Positions 33,055-44,286 of a DNA stretch of 64,000 nt are shown one piece after another (within the stretch, counting starts at the first letter, position 1; the number at the start of each line of letters is the position of its first letter). The translations under genes and the position numbers were made by a program. The stretch lies in NCBI RefSeq assembly GCF_002813695.1, contig NZ_CP017768.1, positions 186,001 through 250,000 on the forward strand, read 5' to 3'. This DNA comes from Methanobacterium subterraneum (GTDB taxonomy: Archaea > Methanobacteriota > Methanobacteria > Methanobacteriales > Methanobacteriaceae). The notes under the pieces were generated by a model that saw nothing but the letters and a program-made list of their open reading frames with translations, was not told the origin of the DNA and ran no database searches.

Positions 33055-34809
33055 ATGTTACGAGCTAATGTTCCAGATAGAAGGATTGTTAGAAAACTAA
33101 CTGAACAAAATTTAAATGTGATTGGCTATTCTGCTATAGGTACATCTATGAATGGGTTTAAGACAAATCCAGCTAGCAATAGAAAATTATTCTCTTTTTT
33201 AATTGAAAATAATTTAAACAGATACTTATTTGGAGTTTTATTGAGGATTGGGAATCTTGATATAGACAACATTGCATTTCAAGAAGAATTATTTAATCCT
33301 AACCAAATAAAACAGATAGTCAAAGAAAGTTTTATAAAAAAATTTAGTTGTAATACTTGTGATCATTTACTTTTCAGAAGACATCTTCCAGAGATAAAAT
33401 ATAATTACGACTATGAATTTACGTGCCCCATATGCGATAAAATTTATAAATTTAACTATCATGATTTAGAGGACGATTTTGATATTAACCGCAATGATTT
33501 GACTAAGTTTTTGGAAAGGCTACATAAAATTGGAATAATTGATAAAAATCTTAAATATGTTTGTCCAAGTTGTAAACACGAAGAAGAATTTAGTGATGAT
33601 GGTTTAGAAATTGAATGTGAATGTGGCTCAACTAGAGAATTAAAATTTCAATATTCTTTTTTAGATGATTTTTTTGGAACGAATTTAAGGTTTAGAGATG
33701 GGAGATGGTTTGAATGGTATGTGTATGAAATTTGTCAATCTATATATGACCATGTCGACCATAATCTGTTAATTAAATATGAAAAATCCGGTTTAGAACG
33801 ACAAGCTGAACTGGATGTTGTATTTTTAGCCGAAAATGACGATTTAACTGTTTATGAATGTAAAGATTACCTTAAAGGAAACTTAACTTTACGTGAATTA
33901 CAAAATTTACCAAAAATATCGTCTTTCCTTGATAACATTTCTGTAGTGAGTTCCAGTAAGCACCTCAAAAACCAGATGAAAATTGATATCAATGAATTAT
34001 GTGATAATGAAATTAAATTTATTGAAGGTGTAGATTTAGAAGAACTTTTTTTAAGTGAAAAACGAGTTTTAGATGTTTTTGATACAAGTGGAGTAGAAAA
34101 AGGTATTTTTTTATTTCAAAAGTTAAACGACATTAAAAAGATGAACATATCAACAACCGTACTTGATAGAATTATCTCTTCAAATGCTGAAGATGCAGAT
34201 CAAATCAATTTAATGTCCGAAATTATTGGTAAAACTAAAAATATTTGTACTTTATTAGATTCAGAAATTGATAAATTAAAAATTTCTACCAGTTATTGCT
34301 TTGAAAATATAAAAAATGACCGTTTTGTTGCAGATTCTACAATATACCTTCGATCAATTTTCACGATATTCAAAGAAGATTTATTTGAAATTATTGATCT
34401 GAATGAATTTTTTGAAAACGCTACTAGATACTTATCACCAATCCCAGAGGTAGGATACAACAAACGAAGACCCTTCTATTATTTTTTATGTGCAATAGTA
34501 AACTCAACGGGGATTGATGTTTCATTCTTAAAACAAGAAACAATGGAATCTTTTATTCTGAAGTTTATACCAATGTTAGATGTTTATTATGGTAATATAA
34601 GCCGAGAAAATACATTAATGGTTATTAAAGATTTATGGTCATTTAAAACAGAAGAAATTGAGATTAAATTAATTGAACAGATCGAAACATTACTATCTGA
34701 TACATCCACCAGCCGAAATAGTAAATTGATTATGAGTCGCTTTTTAGAGAGGAACTATCCCCATTTTTCAATAAATGCGCAAAACAAAATAGACACAGTA
34801 ATAAATTAA
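33055..34809 (+). CDS. Zinc-ribbon protein with Card1/DUF1887-like PD-(D/E)XK nuclease core
   Basis: A 584-residue protein. The first 95 residues look helical. Two zinc ribbons follow: C99-C102 with C124-C127, and C170-C173 with C188-C190. A nuclease core lies at about 213-300: GRWFEWYVYE (Glu220), AELDVVF (Asp254) and TVYECKD (Glu268, Lys270). This spacing and the ELDV...ECK wording resemble the nuclease part of the CRISPR-associated Card1/Can2 (DUF1887) proteins, but there is no CARF ring-nucleotide sensor, and zinc ribbons take its place. The last 250 residues are helical and unassigned. It starts a same-strand module with the next two genes. It is probably a defence effector; the trigger is unknown. 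Confidence 0.65.
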   Translation: MLRANVPDRRIVRKLTEQNLNVIGYSAIGTSMNGFKTNPASNRKLFSFLIENNLNRYLFGVLLRIGNLDIDNIAFQEELFNPNQIKQIVKESFIKKFSCNTCDHLLFRRHLPEIKYNYDYEFTCPICDKIYKFNYHDLEDDFDINRNDLTKFLERLHKIGIIDKNLKYVCPSCKHEEEFSDDGLEIECECGSTRELKFQYSFLDDFFGTNLRFRDGRWFEWYVYEICQSIYDHVDHNLLIKYEKSGLERQAELDVVFLAENDDLTVYECKDYLKGNLTLRELQNLPKISSFLDNISVVSSSKHLKNQMKIDINELCDNEIKFIEGVDLEELFLSEKRVLDVFDTSGVEKGIFLFQKLNDIKKMNISTTVLDRIISSNAEDADQINLMSEIIGKTKNICTLLDSEIDKLKISTSYCFENIKNDRFVADSTIYLRSIFTIFKEDLFEIIDLNEFFENATRYLSPIPEVGYNKRRPFYYFLCAIVNSTGIDVSFLKQETMESFILKFIPMLDVYYGNISRENTLMVIKDLWSFKTEEIEIKLIEQIETLLSDTSTSRNSKLIMSRFLERNYPHFSINAQNKIDTVIN

Positions 34810-34912
34810 GAAAGTATTAGCAAATATGGAGTTAAAGGATAATCCAAAAGAATCCTCTTGATTAATATCTCAAAAATATGTAAATTACGAAATTAAAAAA
34901 TTTGGTGATAAC

Positions 34913-35518
34913 TTGCTTCCAGATTTTACCTCTACAAAAAAAAGGCTAGAAAATTCTATTTTTTCAACTGTTACGAATAAAGTTCATGATAGTCCATTAC
35001 TTTCCCAAATGCCTAAAAAATTGCGTTTGGAAGGTAAAAAACATTCATTTGTTAACTCAACAGGAGAATATGTCGAACGAGAATATAAAAAAATTGAAAG
35101 TAAATTTTCCGTTGAAAATGAGGAAGTTTTAGAAAAAGGAATCCTTTTGTTGGTTGAAAGATCTATACAAGCAACTGATGAACTGAATGAAAAAATGACT
35201 CATGGAGCTCTTGAAGAGATGGAAATAGCTGCGACTAAAGCAGGTAATAACATAGATGCTGAAGGAAAATTGCTGACTGATGCTTATTTGGATGCAGTAG
35301 AAAAAATCCAAGTTGATTTTGATGATCAAGGTTCTCCCTACTTACCTAGCTTTCTTATGCATCCAAGTGATGTCTTAAGGCAAGAAAAACGGTTAGATGA
35401 CTATATGTACAAAAATCCCAAACATGAACATGAATTCAATGAAAAACTTGATAAAATAATCGAAAAAAAGAGGAAAGAATGGTATGATCGAGAAAGCAAT
35501 AGAAAATTGGTTGATTAA
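34913..35518 (+). CDS. Hypothetical helical protein coupled to a nuclease gene
   Basis: A 201-residue charged, mostly helical protein with no recognised domain, cysteine or membrane segment. It starts at a TTG with a GGTGATA ribosome binding site and overlaps the next gene by 35 bases. A long overlap with the Mrr-like nuclease gene suggests a partner or antitoxin-like control protein; this is inference. It ends in a basic stretch (KIIEKKRKEWYDRESNRK). Confidence 0.55.
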   Translation: MLPDFTSTKKRLENSIFSTVTNKVHDSPLLSQMPKKLRLEGKKHSFVNSTGEYVEREYKKIESKFSVENEEVLEKGILLLVERSIQATDELNEKMTHGALEEMEIAATKAGNNIDAEGKLLTDAYLDAVEKIQVDFDDQGSPYLPSFLMHPSDVLRQEKRLDDYMYKNPKHEHEFNEKLDKIIEKKRKEWYDRESNRKLVD

Positions 35519-37202
35519 TACTAATGAAACCAATTATAGGACTCCTTTTTTCCAATTAATTCTGAATAAATATGAATTAGTTAAAAATACTCATGGTCCT
35601 CTTGAAGATGGTAAAGATATCGTTGCTAAGGATTCCGATGGAAATTATATTGCTTTCCAATTAAAAAGTGGTAATATCAACACCACAGAATGGAGAAAAA
35701 TAAAGTCCCAAATAGACGAATTGATTGAACTCGATATTAGACACCCTTCTTTCGAATCCAGAAGACCAGATGAAACGTACTTAGTAATAAATGGTAGTGT
35801 AGATAGTTTTGCAAATGAAAAAATTAAAAGTTACAATAAAAGCAAGGTCGATCGTGGGTTTAATAAATTAAAAATTATCGATAAAGATGAATTACTTCAA
35901 ATGTTTAAAGAAGCCCAAGGGAAATTTACTCCAGATGAATATGATGACTTTTACTTGTTCCTTGATATTTTGACTAGTGATGGCTCTGATTTATTGCCAA
36001 AAGAAAAAATCATTGAATTTTTAAATAAAATTATTTTTAATAAGAAATTTACTAGAGAATCTAATAGAATAAATGCAATTTCTAGTAGTCTTATAATTGT
36101 CAGTTACTTATTAGACCCATTTCAAAATAAAAACAATTATTTTGCAATATTCGAAGCTTGGACATGCCTCTGTGCTTTAATACTCAATTTCTCTTATAAA
36201 TCCAAAATAAAAAGTGAAAAATGGAAAGAATCTATTTATCTCATTCTTTCTGAAATTGAAAGGAATCTAATCTTACTAAAAAATGAAACCTTAATGAAGA
36301 AAAAATTCTTTGAAGGTAGTATAGCAGGAGAAACACGGACTGTGTACGATTCAAGAGCTTTAATGGTACTGGGAACATTATCTGTGCTTGAAATATTCTT
36401 ATCCTGCTCAGATGAAGATTATCATCGGGATGAAGATTTGATAGAGTTGATTAAAGAAAATAAGGATAATTTATACTTTTGGGGAGAATCCGCATTTCCT
36501 TATGTATTTAGTATAATTAAGTATTTAGAAAGAGAAGGAGAAAGAGATATAGCTATTTCTTTGCTGGAAGAAATATTTAATATTTTAATTGAAAGGAATC
36601 AACCAAGAAAACAATTTGGACTTCCAGATCCTTATTGTGATGTTAAAAAGGTTCTTGAAGGTCTTTTAAGGCTGGACTTCGATCTGAAAAGGTATGAATA
36701 TATTATATCAGACATATTAGCAATAGATTCGTCCAAAGAATTTAAAGAAATTTATCCTGAAATCATGAGAGTAAGAAGAATAAGGCCCGGGAGAACAGAA
36801 CAAATAATGGATGAAATATTACACAACTCTCATCTTCTAAAAATTGATTTTAAAGATTTTAATGGCAGTTCTTTTATATTAGAATCTCTAATCTTGATGT
36901 TAACTAGACGGGACAAAAAAGATTTATTAACGAAAAAATGGCGTGAAATATCCCATATACGAATGGAAACATTTGATTTTGATAATAAAGAAGATATTTT
37001 TAGTTGGCGCACCCGTGATGGGAAATTTCATGACGAATTACCAAAAAGTCCTCAAAAATGGGATGATTTAGTTACAAAATCAAAAATCATTGATACTGAT
37101 GAAATGCATCTTGAAAATTCATTATTTATGCTTTTTTTAATATTGGTGTTTCCACACAGAGCTAATACTACAATCATAAACTTTTTGGATGACCACTTTT
37201 AA
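35484..37202 (+). CDS. Mrr-like PD-(D/E)XK nuclease fused to a large helical domain
   Basis: A 572-residue protein. The N-terminal 130 residues carry a restriction-endonuclease-like core: Glu41 and Asp45 in PLEDGKDIVAKD, then Gln59-x-Lys61 in IAFQLKSG, the arrangement seen in Mrr-type enzymes. The remaining 440 residues are helical and could form repeats of the HEAT or TPR kind, often used for sensing or assembly, although no repeat is clear by eye. It overlaps the previous gene by 35 bases and is the last gene of the element before the attachment-site remnants. Probably a defence nuclease. Confidence 0.65.
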   Translation: MIEKAIENWLINTNETNYRTPFFQLILNKYELVKNTHGPLEDGKDIVAKDSDGNYIAFQLKSGNINTTEWRKIKSQIDELIELDIRHPSFESRRPDETYLVINGSVDSFANEKIKSYNKSKVDRGFNKLKIIDKDELLQMFKEAQGKFTPDEYDDFYLFLDILTSDGSDLLPKEKIIEFLNKIIFNKKFTRESNRINAISSSLIIVSYLLDPFQNKNNYFAIFEAWTCLCALILNFSYKSKIKSEKWKESIYLILSEIERNLILLKNETLMKKKFFEGSIAGETRTVYDSRALMVLGTLSVLEIFLSCSDEDYHRDEDLIELIKENKDNLYFWGESAFPYVFSIIKYLEREGERDIAISLLEEIFNILIERNQPRKQFGLPDPYCDVKKVLEGLLRLDFDLKRYEYIISDILAIDSSKEFKEIYPEIMRVRRIRPGRTEQIMDEILHNSHLLKIDFKDFNGSSFILESLILMLTRRDKKDLLTKKWREISHIRMETFDFDNKEDIFSWRTRDGKFHDELPKSPQKWDDLVTKSKIIDTDEMHLENSLFMLFLILVFPHRANTTIINFLDDHF

Positions 37203-37227
37203 AGTCAAATAATGGAGTTTTCTTATT

Positions 37228-37436
37228 AAGGAATGGAAAGATAATATGAAATCGATGTTCTTTTTGAATTACTGTCGTACTAAAAAGAAAAAAATGTAGG
37301 GATAGGTAGAAAAATGGTACGAAAAAATCAAATCAAAGTAGGTTTTTCAGATTACCTCTTTACTATAAACTAGTAATGATATTAATATAATGAATAAGTT
37401 CAAAAAATTGTATGAGATCAACATATGAAAACGATA
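37228..37436 (+). repeat. Degenerate copies of the attachment site / cbiC leader
   Basis: Three imperfect copies of the attR sequence precede it. At 37233-37261, GGAAAGATAATATGAAATCG and the following bases match the ribosome binding site and start of cbiC. At 37300-37332, GATAGGTAGAAAAATGGTACG matches the upstream part. At 37391-37436, TGAATAAGTTCAAAAAATTG and on through ATATGAAAACG match almost the full site. Confidence 0.7.
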
Positions 37437-37480
37437 AGTTTTTATTAAATTTGTTTTGATTAAAAAAATCAAAAATATAA

Positions 37481-37530
37481 GGAATAAGTCTAAAAAATGG
37501 TACGGAAAGGTAATATGAAACCAACGTTCA
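37481..37530 (+). repeat. attR: right attachment site
   Basis: Includes the ribosome binding site GGAAAGGT and start of the intact cbiC. The last 17 bases (37514-37530) are identical to attL, with clear similarity over about 50. The integration point lies within this stretch. Confidence 0.85.
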
Positions 37531-38150
37531 TGGGCGCATCTACAAAACAAGGTTATGATATTGCTGCTAGAAGTAGGGAGATTGTTCGGTCTCTCATTGA
37601 TGAAAAAACCAAGGATCTGACAGCCGAGGAGAAATCTATCGTGGAAAGGATAGTGCACTCCACCGCCGACCCGGAGTATGCAGATATAACTTGCATGAGT
37701 AATGATTTTGTGTTGAGGGGTCTGGAAGCAGTTTCCCAGGGGAAAGACATCTTGACCGATATTAGCATGGTGAAAGCAGGTATCAACAGATATACTGGGG
37801 ATGTTAAATGCTACATAAATCACGAAAAAACCATTGAACTGGCGGGAAACACGGAAGTAACCAGGGCTGCAGCAGCCATAGAAGTAGCAGCTAGTGAAGG
37901 TTTTGATGGAGTAGTGGTTATTGGAAACGCCCCTACTGCACTGTGGAAAGTCATGAAAATGGTTGAAACAGGATCAATGAATGTATCTGCAGTTATAGGT
38001 GTTCCGGTGGGATTTGTGGGCGCTGCAGAATCCAAAAAAGCATTGGAGGGAACATCCATCCCCCACCTGGTTACACAGGGCCCTAAAGGAGGAACTCCTG
38101 TGGCAGTAGCTGCAATAAATTCACTGATCAATATTTCAAAGAACCAATGA
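37515..38150 (+). CDS. cbiC: Cobalt-precorrin-8 methylmutase CbiC
   Basis: A 211-residue enzyme of cobalamin and related corrinoid synthesis. It moves the methyl group from C-11 to C-12 of the ring to give cobyrinate. Family sequences are clear: an N-terminal SREIVRSL, RIVHSTADPEYAD with the catalytic-type His, SMVKAGI, AVIGVPVGFVGAAESK and TQGPKGGTPVAVAAINSL. The frame extends six codons upstream, but GGAAAGGT precedes the ATG at 37515, and both att copies share that start. The protein is intact despite the insertion at its start; its leader and promoter now come from the element. Confidence 0.95.
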   Translation: MKPTFMGASTKQGYDIAARSREIVRSLIDEKTKDLTAEEKSIVERIVHSTADPEYADITCMSNDFVLRGLEAVSQGKDILTDISMVKAGINRYTGDVKCYINHEKTIELAGNTEVTRAAAAIEVAASEGFDGVVVIGNAPTALWKVMKMVETGSMNVSAVIGVPVGFVGAAESKKALEGTSIPHLVTQGPKGGTPVAVAAINSLINISKNQ

Positions 38151-38250
38151 CATGCCAAATAAATCATATTATGAATCAATGATTTTTAAGATTAAATTGG
38201 TAATATAATGATAAATGACGGGATATTAATGATAATAGGAGAGTATGTTG

Positions 38251-39507
38251 ATGAAATCTGAAGACCTGTTTAAAGAAGCTAAAAATTATCTTCCCGGAGG
38301 GGTTGACAGCCCAGTAAGGGCCATAAAACCATACCCATTCTTTGCCATCAAGGGAGAAGGCCCCCGATTATTCGATGTGGATGGAAATAGTTACCTAGAT
38401 TACTGCCTAGCCTACGGGCCACTGGTACTGGGTCACGCCTATCCTCCGGTGATGGAAGCAGTTTCCAAACAACTATCAATGGGTACTGCCTACGGTGTGC
38501 CCACCGAGAACGAGATAAAACTGGCCAAGGAAGTGGTAAGAAGAGTGCCCTGTGCAGAGATGGTTCGATTTGTAAACTCCGGCACCGAAGCCACCATGAG
38601 TGCCATCCGTCTGGCCCGGGCAGTCACTGGTAAAAGTAAGATCGTGAAGTTTGAAGGAGCCTACCACGGTGCACATGACTATGTCCTGGTAAAATCAGGT
38701 TCAGGTGCCTTTGGATTACCTGATTCCCCTGGGGTTCCAGAAGAAACCACCAAAAACACGTTACTGGTACCATTCAATGATGAAGAAGCCATCACCAGTC
38801 TGGTGGGAAAGGAAAAAGAGGAACTGGCTGCCATCATCCTGGAACCAGTTATGGGGAACGTGGGTTGCATACCTCCTAAAAAAGGGTTCCTGGAATTTTT
38901 AAGGAAAATAACAGCTGAAAATAATATTATACTCATATTTGACGAGGTTATAACTGGTTTTAGAATAGCTGAAGGTGGAGCTCAGGAATATTTCGGTGTC
39001 ACTCCGGACCTGGTAACCTTTGGAAAAATACTAGGGGGAGGATTCCCAATAGGTGCTTTAGCCGGTAAAAGAGAATTCATGGAACGCATAGCTCCTGCAG
39101 GGGATGTTTACCAGGCTGGAACATTCAATGGAAATCCTATTTCAATCACAGCCGGCCTTGAAACCATGAAACATCTTGATAAAGATTTTTACCAGGCAAT
39201 GAACGTTAAGGGGCTGGAAATGCGCAGAGGCCTAGAGAACATACTGGAAGATGCTTCCCTAAACTATCCGGTGGCTGGTTTATCCTCCATGTTCCAAATA
39301 TACTTCACTGACAATGAAGTTTGGGATTATTCCCAGGCAAAATCAGCGGACACAGAAAAATTCAACTCCTATTTCCAGACTTTACTTGGAAGTGGAGTTT
39401 TCATTCCACCTTCCCAGTTTGAGTGCTGTTTCCTGTCCCAAGCCCATTCGTCAGAGGACATTCAGAAAACATTAGAAGCAATGGAAAAGGGAATTAAAAC
39501 ACTTTAA
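38251..39507 (+). CDS. hemL: Glutamate-1-semialdehyde 2,1-aminomutase
   Basis: A 418-residue PLP enzyme that converts glutamate-1-semialdehyde to 5-aminolevulinate in the C5 route to tetrapyrroles, needed here for F430, corrinoids and haem. Hallmarks: [12 protein letters not shown] at the N-terminus, [25 protein letters not shown], and the PLP lysine in [16 protein letters not shown]. Length is typical. The ATG at 38251 is preferred over one two codons earlier because AGGAGA is better spaced for it. It lies 100 bases after cbiC, so two corrin/tetrapyrrole genes are side by side. Confidence 0.97.
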   Translation: MKSEDLFKEAKNYLPGGVDSPVRAIKPYPFFAIKGEGPRLFDVDGNSYLDYCLAYGPLVLGHAYPPVMEAVSKQLSMGTAYGVPTENEIKLAKEVVRRVPCAEMVRFVNSGTEATMSAIRLARAVTGKSKIVKFEGAYHGAHDYVLVKSGSGAFGLPDSPGVPEETTKNTLLVPFNDEEAITSLVGKEKEELAAIILEPVMGNVGCIPPKKGFLEFLRKITAENNIILIFDEVITGFRIAEGGAQEYFGVTPDLVTFGKILGGGFPIGALAGKREFMERIAPAGDVYQAGTFNGNPISITAGLETMKHLDKDFYQAMNVKGLEMRRGLENILEDASLNYPVAGLSSMFQIYFTDNEVWDYSQAKSADTEKFNSYFQTLLGSGVFIPPSQFECCFLSQAHSSEDIQKTLEAMEKGIKTL

Positions 39508-39708
39508 AAAGTTAAAGATCGCTTTTAAAAAGTCTTAAATTCTCATGATTTTGGATAAATCACTATTTTTCCCATTCTTTTTATTTTAAAATAGATTTCA
39601 AATTTAAAAATAGATCTTTACCAAATTTCTTACTCTCACTAACTATTCATAATCTTGCTAAATTATCTTTAAATTATTTCTAAATTTCTCTATAAAATCT
39701 GGGATCAG

Positions 39709-40584
39709 TTAAAATACCCTTAATACCATAGTCAAGGCTAAAACTACTACAATTAAAACTATCACCACAACAATAATCATGATGGGGGGTTTGCCCTGGT
39801 CAGATTTTGAGGTAAATCTTTTTTCTTTCTCTTTGAAAGTTCTTTTATGGTCCACCATTACCATCAAACGGTCTATATCAATATTATGATCATCACTGGC
39901 TTGTTGTGGTTGGTGATTATTTTTAGAATTTAGATCATCTAAATTGCCCCATAAATCCTTCCCTTCCTGCCTTCGGCGGGTTAAAACATCATCAGAAACA
40001 GTTGTTTGGGCAGAAAGACGATTTACTGCAGATTTCTTAGCAGATACTGCCGATTTATTATAATAATTTGCTTTTTTATCAGAATTAGGTGCAGTTTCTA
40101 TATTACGGGGTTTTTTTACCTTTTTAACCTTCTCTGAATTTTTATTATTAGAAATCTCTTTATTATTAGAAATCTTTTCTTCAAAAGCAGACTCTCTAGC
40201 AAGTAATTTTTCAAGTGATGATTCTTTAGCAGACGTTTTTATAAGAGTTTTTTCAAGGATTGGTTTTTCTGCAGGGGGTTTTTTTATGGTTTCTTCTGGG
40301 ATTGGTTTTTCTGCAGGGGTTTTTTCAAGAGATTCTTCAACAGGGGATTCATTGGAATCAATTACTTCTAAATTATTATTATAACTACTTTTTAACCTGT
40401 TTTCCAATTCTTCTTTTGTTTTATAGTAAACTAAAGGGCTTCCACATTCACATTTATCAAAATCTTCTGGGGTTTCATCTTCCTGTAATTCATAAAATCC
40501 ATTACATCCTGAGCAAACCAGGTATCCTGCAGATTTATTTGATAATTGAATGGAGTCACGGTTTTCTTCACGGTCTAAAACCAT
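39709..40584 (-). CDS. Zinc-ribbon protein with charged linker and C-terminal membrane anchor
   Basis: A 291-residue protein. An N-terminal zinc ribbon (LVCSGCNGFYEL with a second pair in DKCECGSP) spans about residues 20-55. A long low-complexity Pro/Glu/Lys linker follows with repeats such as EKPIPEETIKKPPA. A single membrane helix closes the chain (MIIVVVIVLIVVVLALTMVL). The ribbon would face the cytoplasm. Such proteins are frequent in Methanobacteriales without a known role. It is convergent with hemL. Confidence 0.65.
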   Translation of the reverse strand: MVLDREENRDSIQLSNKSAGYLVCSGCNGFYELQEDETPEDFDKCECGSPLVYYKTKEELENRLKSSYNNNLEVIDSNESPVEESLEKTPAEKPIPEETIKKPPAEKPILEKTLIKTSAKESSLEKLLARESAFEEKISNNKEISNNKNSEKVKKVKKPRNIETAPNSDKKANYYNKSAVSAKKSAVNRLSAQTTVSDDVLTRRRQEGKDLWGNLDDLNSKNNHQPQQASDDHNIDIDRLMVMVDHKRTFKEKEKRFTSKSDQGKPPIMIIVVVIVLIVVVLALTMVLRVF

Positions 40585-40912
40585 TAAAGCACCTTCACTT
40601 TTTTTATCAGATCAAAGAATGTGTAAATTTAAAAAAATTCTATCTAAAGCTAAATTATCAGTATCCACTACTATCCTACGCTGTTAATCATTCATATTGG
40701 GCTCATCTTTCTTACAATCTGGATGTTACCATTTGTAGACAATTTTCTTAGATTATAGCTATATTTTTATTATTTATATTATTTGTTAAATCATTTTAGC
40801 AGGTCCTAAAAAATTCCATTAATCTATGGAAATTAATAAATGAAAACTGGAAACTTCTTTTTCAGCTTTATGTATTTACATTTTAAATATGTTTAAATGA
40901 AGAATATTAACA
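40585..40912. other. Divergent promoter region before mtxX
   Basis: An AT-rich spacer of 328 bases with no credible gene; it should hold promoters for both neighbours. A TTTATTATTTATATTATTTG-like stretch near 40770-40790 is TATA-like. Confidence 0.4.
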
Positions 40913-41605
40913 ATGAAAATCGCAGCAGGTGTGGGTGAAAATCAGGCCATAATAAAGGCAGCCAATAAGGTTGATTTCAAGGTAATTTTGACTGAATCAG
41001 AAGAGGAACTATTGGACCTTTTATTAACCGGGAAAGTCGATGCAGCAGTGCGAGGGTCACTCAGCGCATCCCATTTAATGGCAAAGTTCCGGGAAAGATA
41101 TGAGGTCTACCGGGCATCATTACTGGAATACAATGGTCACCAATTTCTCCTGGCTCCAGTGGGGATTGATGAAGGCGATAAAATTCAACAGAAAAGGGAA
41201 ATCGTGGAGTACGGTGCACAATTCCTTGAACAGTTGGGTTTAACTCCTAAAATAGGAATTTTATCCGGGGGAAGACCTCAGGACAAGGGTCGAAGCGTCA
41301 AAATTGATACTTCAATCCGGGAAGGGGAAGAGTTAACCCGGATCACAAGGGATAAATATACGGTTAAACATTACTTTATATTGATAGAAGATGCCATTGC
41401 TGATGGGGCTAATCTAATACTGGCACCGGATGGTATCACTGGAAATCTGATTTTTCGCAGTCTTGTTTTCCTGGGTTCTCTTGAAAGCCATGGGGCTGTG
41501 GCCCTGGGTATTAATGATATATTCATTGACACTTCCCGATCCCAGAGTGAAGAAGGTTACCTGCGAGCTCTTAAACTGGCGGAAAAACTGGTTAAAACAA
41601 GATAA
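40913..41605 (+). CDS. mtxX: MtxX, methanogenesis marker protein 4
   Basis: A 230-residue protein related to phosphate acetyl/butyryltransferases and found in methanogens. Family sequences include an N-terminal [41 protein letters not shown] and [15 protein letters not shown]. It was named as a methyltransferase-related protein, but its reaction is not established. Its presence is a good sign that the organism is a methanogen. Start ATG follows an AT-rich leader without a strong ribosome binding site. Confidence 0.9.
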   Translation: MKIAAGVGENQAIIKAANKVDFKVILTESEEELLDLLLTGKVDAAVRGSLSASHLMAKFRERYEVYRASLLEYNGHQFLLAPVGIDEGDKIQQKREIVEYGAQFLEQLGLTPKIGILSGGRPQDKGRSVKIDTSIREGEELTRITRDKYTVKHYFILIEDAIADGANLILAPDGITGNLIFRSLVFLGSLESHGAVALGINDIFIDTSRSQSEEGYLRALKLAEKLVKTR

Positions 41606-41844
41606 TTATAATGATAGGCAAAGTAATCAAATAGAAAATCTATAATTCATAATAGATCAAATACTCACGAATTCAAACTCTGTTTTGGAATATAGGGTAT
41701 CCTACTTATTTATGATAATACAGTGAGTTTGATAATACAGTGAGTCAGGTTCGTTACTTAAGATAAATCTCAAATATCAATATCATCTAATTATTAAATC
41801 GGATATAATAAAATAAATCAAGATAAAGAATAAAGGAATCTAAA

Positions 41845-42612
<768 letters not shown>

Positions 42613-42760
42613 GTAGATGCTCCTTAAGTTGGCCTATGATTATTTAACGTGTTAAGCAGGGATTGACTATGATTCAGCTTAATTCTATCTAACGCAGTAA
42701 CTTTGATTAAATATTCATTTTTTTACAATTTTTGGATTTACTATAAGCTTAGGTGATCAG

Positions 42761-43519
42761 ATGATTGACAGCCACTGTCATGTTGACTTTAAAGTCTACA
42801 ATAAAAACCGGCAAGAAGTAATGGAACGTGCGCAGGAGAAACTCACAGCCCTAGTAAATTCTGGTGCCACATTGGGAGGTAACCGGCGGACACTCAAACT
42901 GGCCGAAGAATATAAAAATTTTGTCTATCCCACCCTGGGATTTCATCCTTCAAATGCATACAAATCAGATGAAGCAGTTATAAAACAGGCTTTATCAGAG
43001 ATTGAATCCCATATTGATGTGGCAGTTGCCCTGGGTGAAACTGGTCTGGATTTCAATGGTTTGGATAGTGAAACTGAAAAAAATAAGCAGATTGAACTTT
43101 TTGAAACTTTCCTGGGAATGACAACCGATTACCAGATGCCACTGGTGATACATGCCAGGGATGCAGAGGAAAAAGCTTTGGAAATGGTTAAAAAACATCC
43201 TTCCATCCCTCAAATAATTTTCCATTGTTACGGTGGAGGTCTGGAGACTGCCCGGGAAATAATTGAGGAAGGATATTACATCTCCCTCTCCACCATTGTA
43301 TGCTTTTCCGAACACCACCAGCAACTGGCTCGTGAACTACCATTATCCCAGCTCTTAACAGAGACAGACAGCCCTTACCTTTCCCCATTCAAAGGTCAGA
43401 GAAATGAACCGGCATATGTGGAGGAAACAGTGAAGACCATTGCGGAAGTTAAATCAATTTCAAAAGAAGAAGTATCCAGTGTAACTGAATTAAATGCACG
43501 GAAAATCTTCCATATTTAA
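42761..43519 (+). CDS. TatD family metal-dependent hydrolase
   Basis: A 252-residue TIM-barrel hydrolase with the TatD metal-ligand set: HCH in IDSHCHVDF, Glu in ALGETGLDF, His in [17 protein letters not shown], and the final Asp in [10 protein letters not shown]. Characterised TatD proteins are Mg-dependent DNA exonucleases or deacylases. The archaeal substrate is unknown. A TAGGTGATC ribosome binding site precedes the ATG. It stands alone after uppS. Confidence 0.9.
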   Translation: MIDSHCHVDFKVYNKNRQEVMERAQEKLTALVNSGATLGGNRRTLKLAEEYKNFVYPTLGFHPSNAYKSDEAVIKQALSEIESHIDVAVALGETGLDFNGLDSETEKNKQIELFETFLGMTTDYQMPLVIHARDAEEKALEMVKKHPSIPQIIFHCYGGGLETAREIIEEGYYISLSTIVCFSEHHQQLARELPLSQLLTETDSPYLSPFKGQRNEPAYVEETVKTIAEVKSISKEEVSSVTELNARKIFHI

Positions 43520-43705
43520 CATTAAAAACCCCATATTTTTTTTATGAACATATTCATTAGTGTATACCAAAACATTCAAGTAAAATTTAGTAAATTTATA
43601 TTCCAGATAAGCATATTTCGGAGTGAATATATTCCAAGTAAAATATTTTCTCAGAAAACTATTTTCAGAAGAACTTAATTAATAAGAGGTAAAAAAAATA
43701 GGATA

Positions 43706-44095
43706 TTATTTTTCGAATTCTTCATTTCTTTCCTCAAAAACCTCTTTAGCTGCGATTAGGCCATTAATTGAGATTGGGAAACCTGCATAAACGGCCATTT
43801 GGATAATAACTTCAATTATCTCACGTGGAGTGCAACCCACATTTAAAGCACCGTGAATATGGCTTTTAAGCTGTGCCTGGGCACATCCCATGGTGGTGAC
43901 CGAGGCAACAGTTACCAGTTCCCGGGTCTTAAGATCCAAACCTGGCCGGGAATAAATATCTCCGTAGGGGAATTCAGCGATATAACGGGCCATATCAGGG
44001 GCTATACTATTTAATAGTTTTTCAAGGTCCCTGTAAGAATCTGGATTCATTTTTTTCAAATTTTCCATGCCTATTTGGTATCTATCGTCGCTCAT
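43706..44095 (-). CDS. Carboxymuconolactone decarboxylase family protein
   Basis: A 129-residue all-helical protein of the CMD/AhpD superfamily. It has [31 protein letters not shown] and [17 protein letters not shown]. The AhpD CxxC redox pair is absent; only one cysteine (GCAQ) and the conserved His remain, as in decarboxylase-type members. Many methanogens carry such proteins with no proven substrate. It stands alone. Confidence 0.85.
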   Translation of the reverse strand: MSDDRYQIGMENLKKMNPDSYRDLEKLLNSIAPDMARYIAEFPYGDIYSRPGLDLKTRELVTVASVTTMGCAQAQLKSHIHGALNVGCTPREIIEVIIQMAVYAGFPISINGLIAAKEVFEERNEEFEK

Positions 44096-44286
44096 TATAA
44101 CACTTACCTTTAGTAATTTCTATTTCCATGACATTAGGATGTATTTTATTTTTTAAAGTATCCATTTTCTAGGATAACCTCTTTCTAAGGTAGTTTAGGT
44201 ATACATTTAATATCTAATCTCCCATATAATCTATTATTATATAATATTCTGAGATAGGAATAAATACGAATTAGGTGGTGGTTACT

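Noticed and set aside
40260..40751. 163-residue plus-strand frame
   Set aside because: It is antisense to the zinc-ribbon/membrane protein gene, whose low-complexity linker keeps the opposite frame open.
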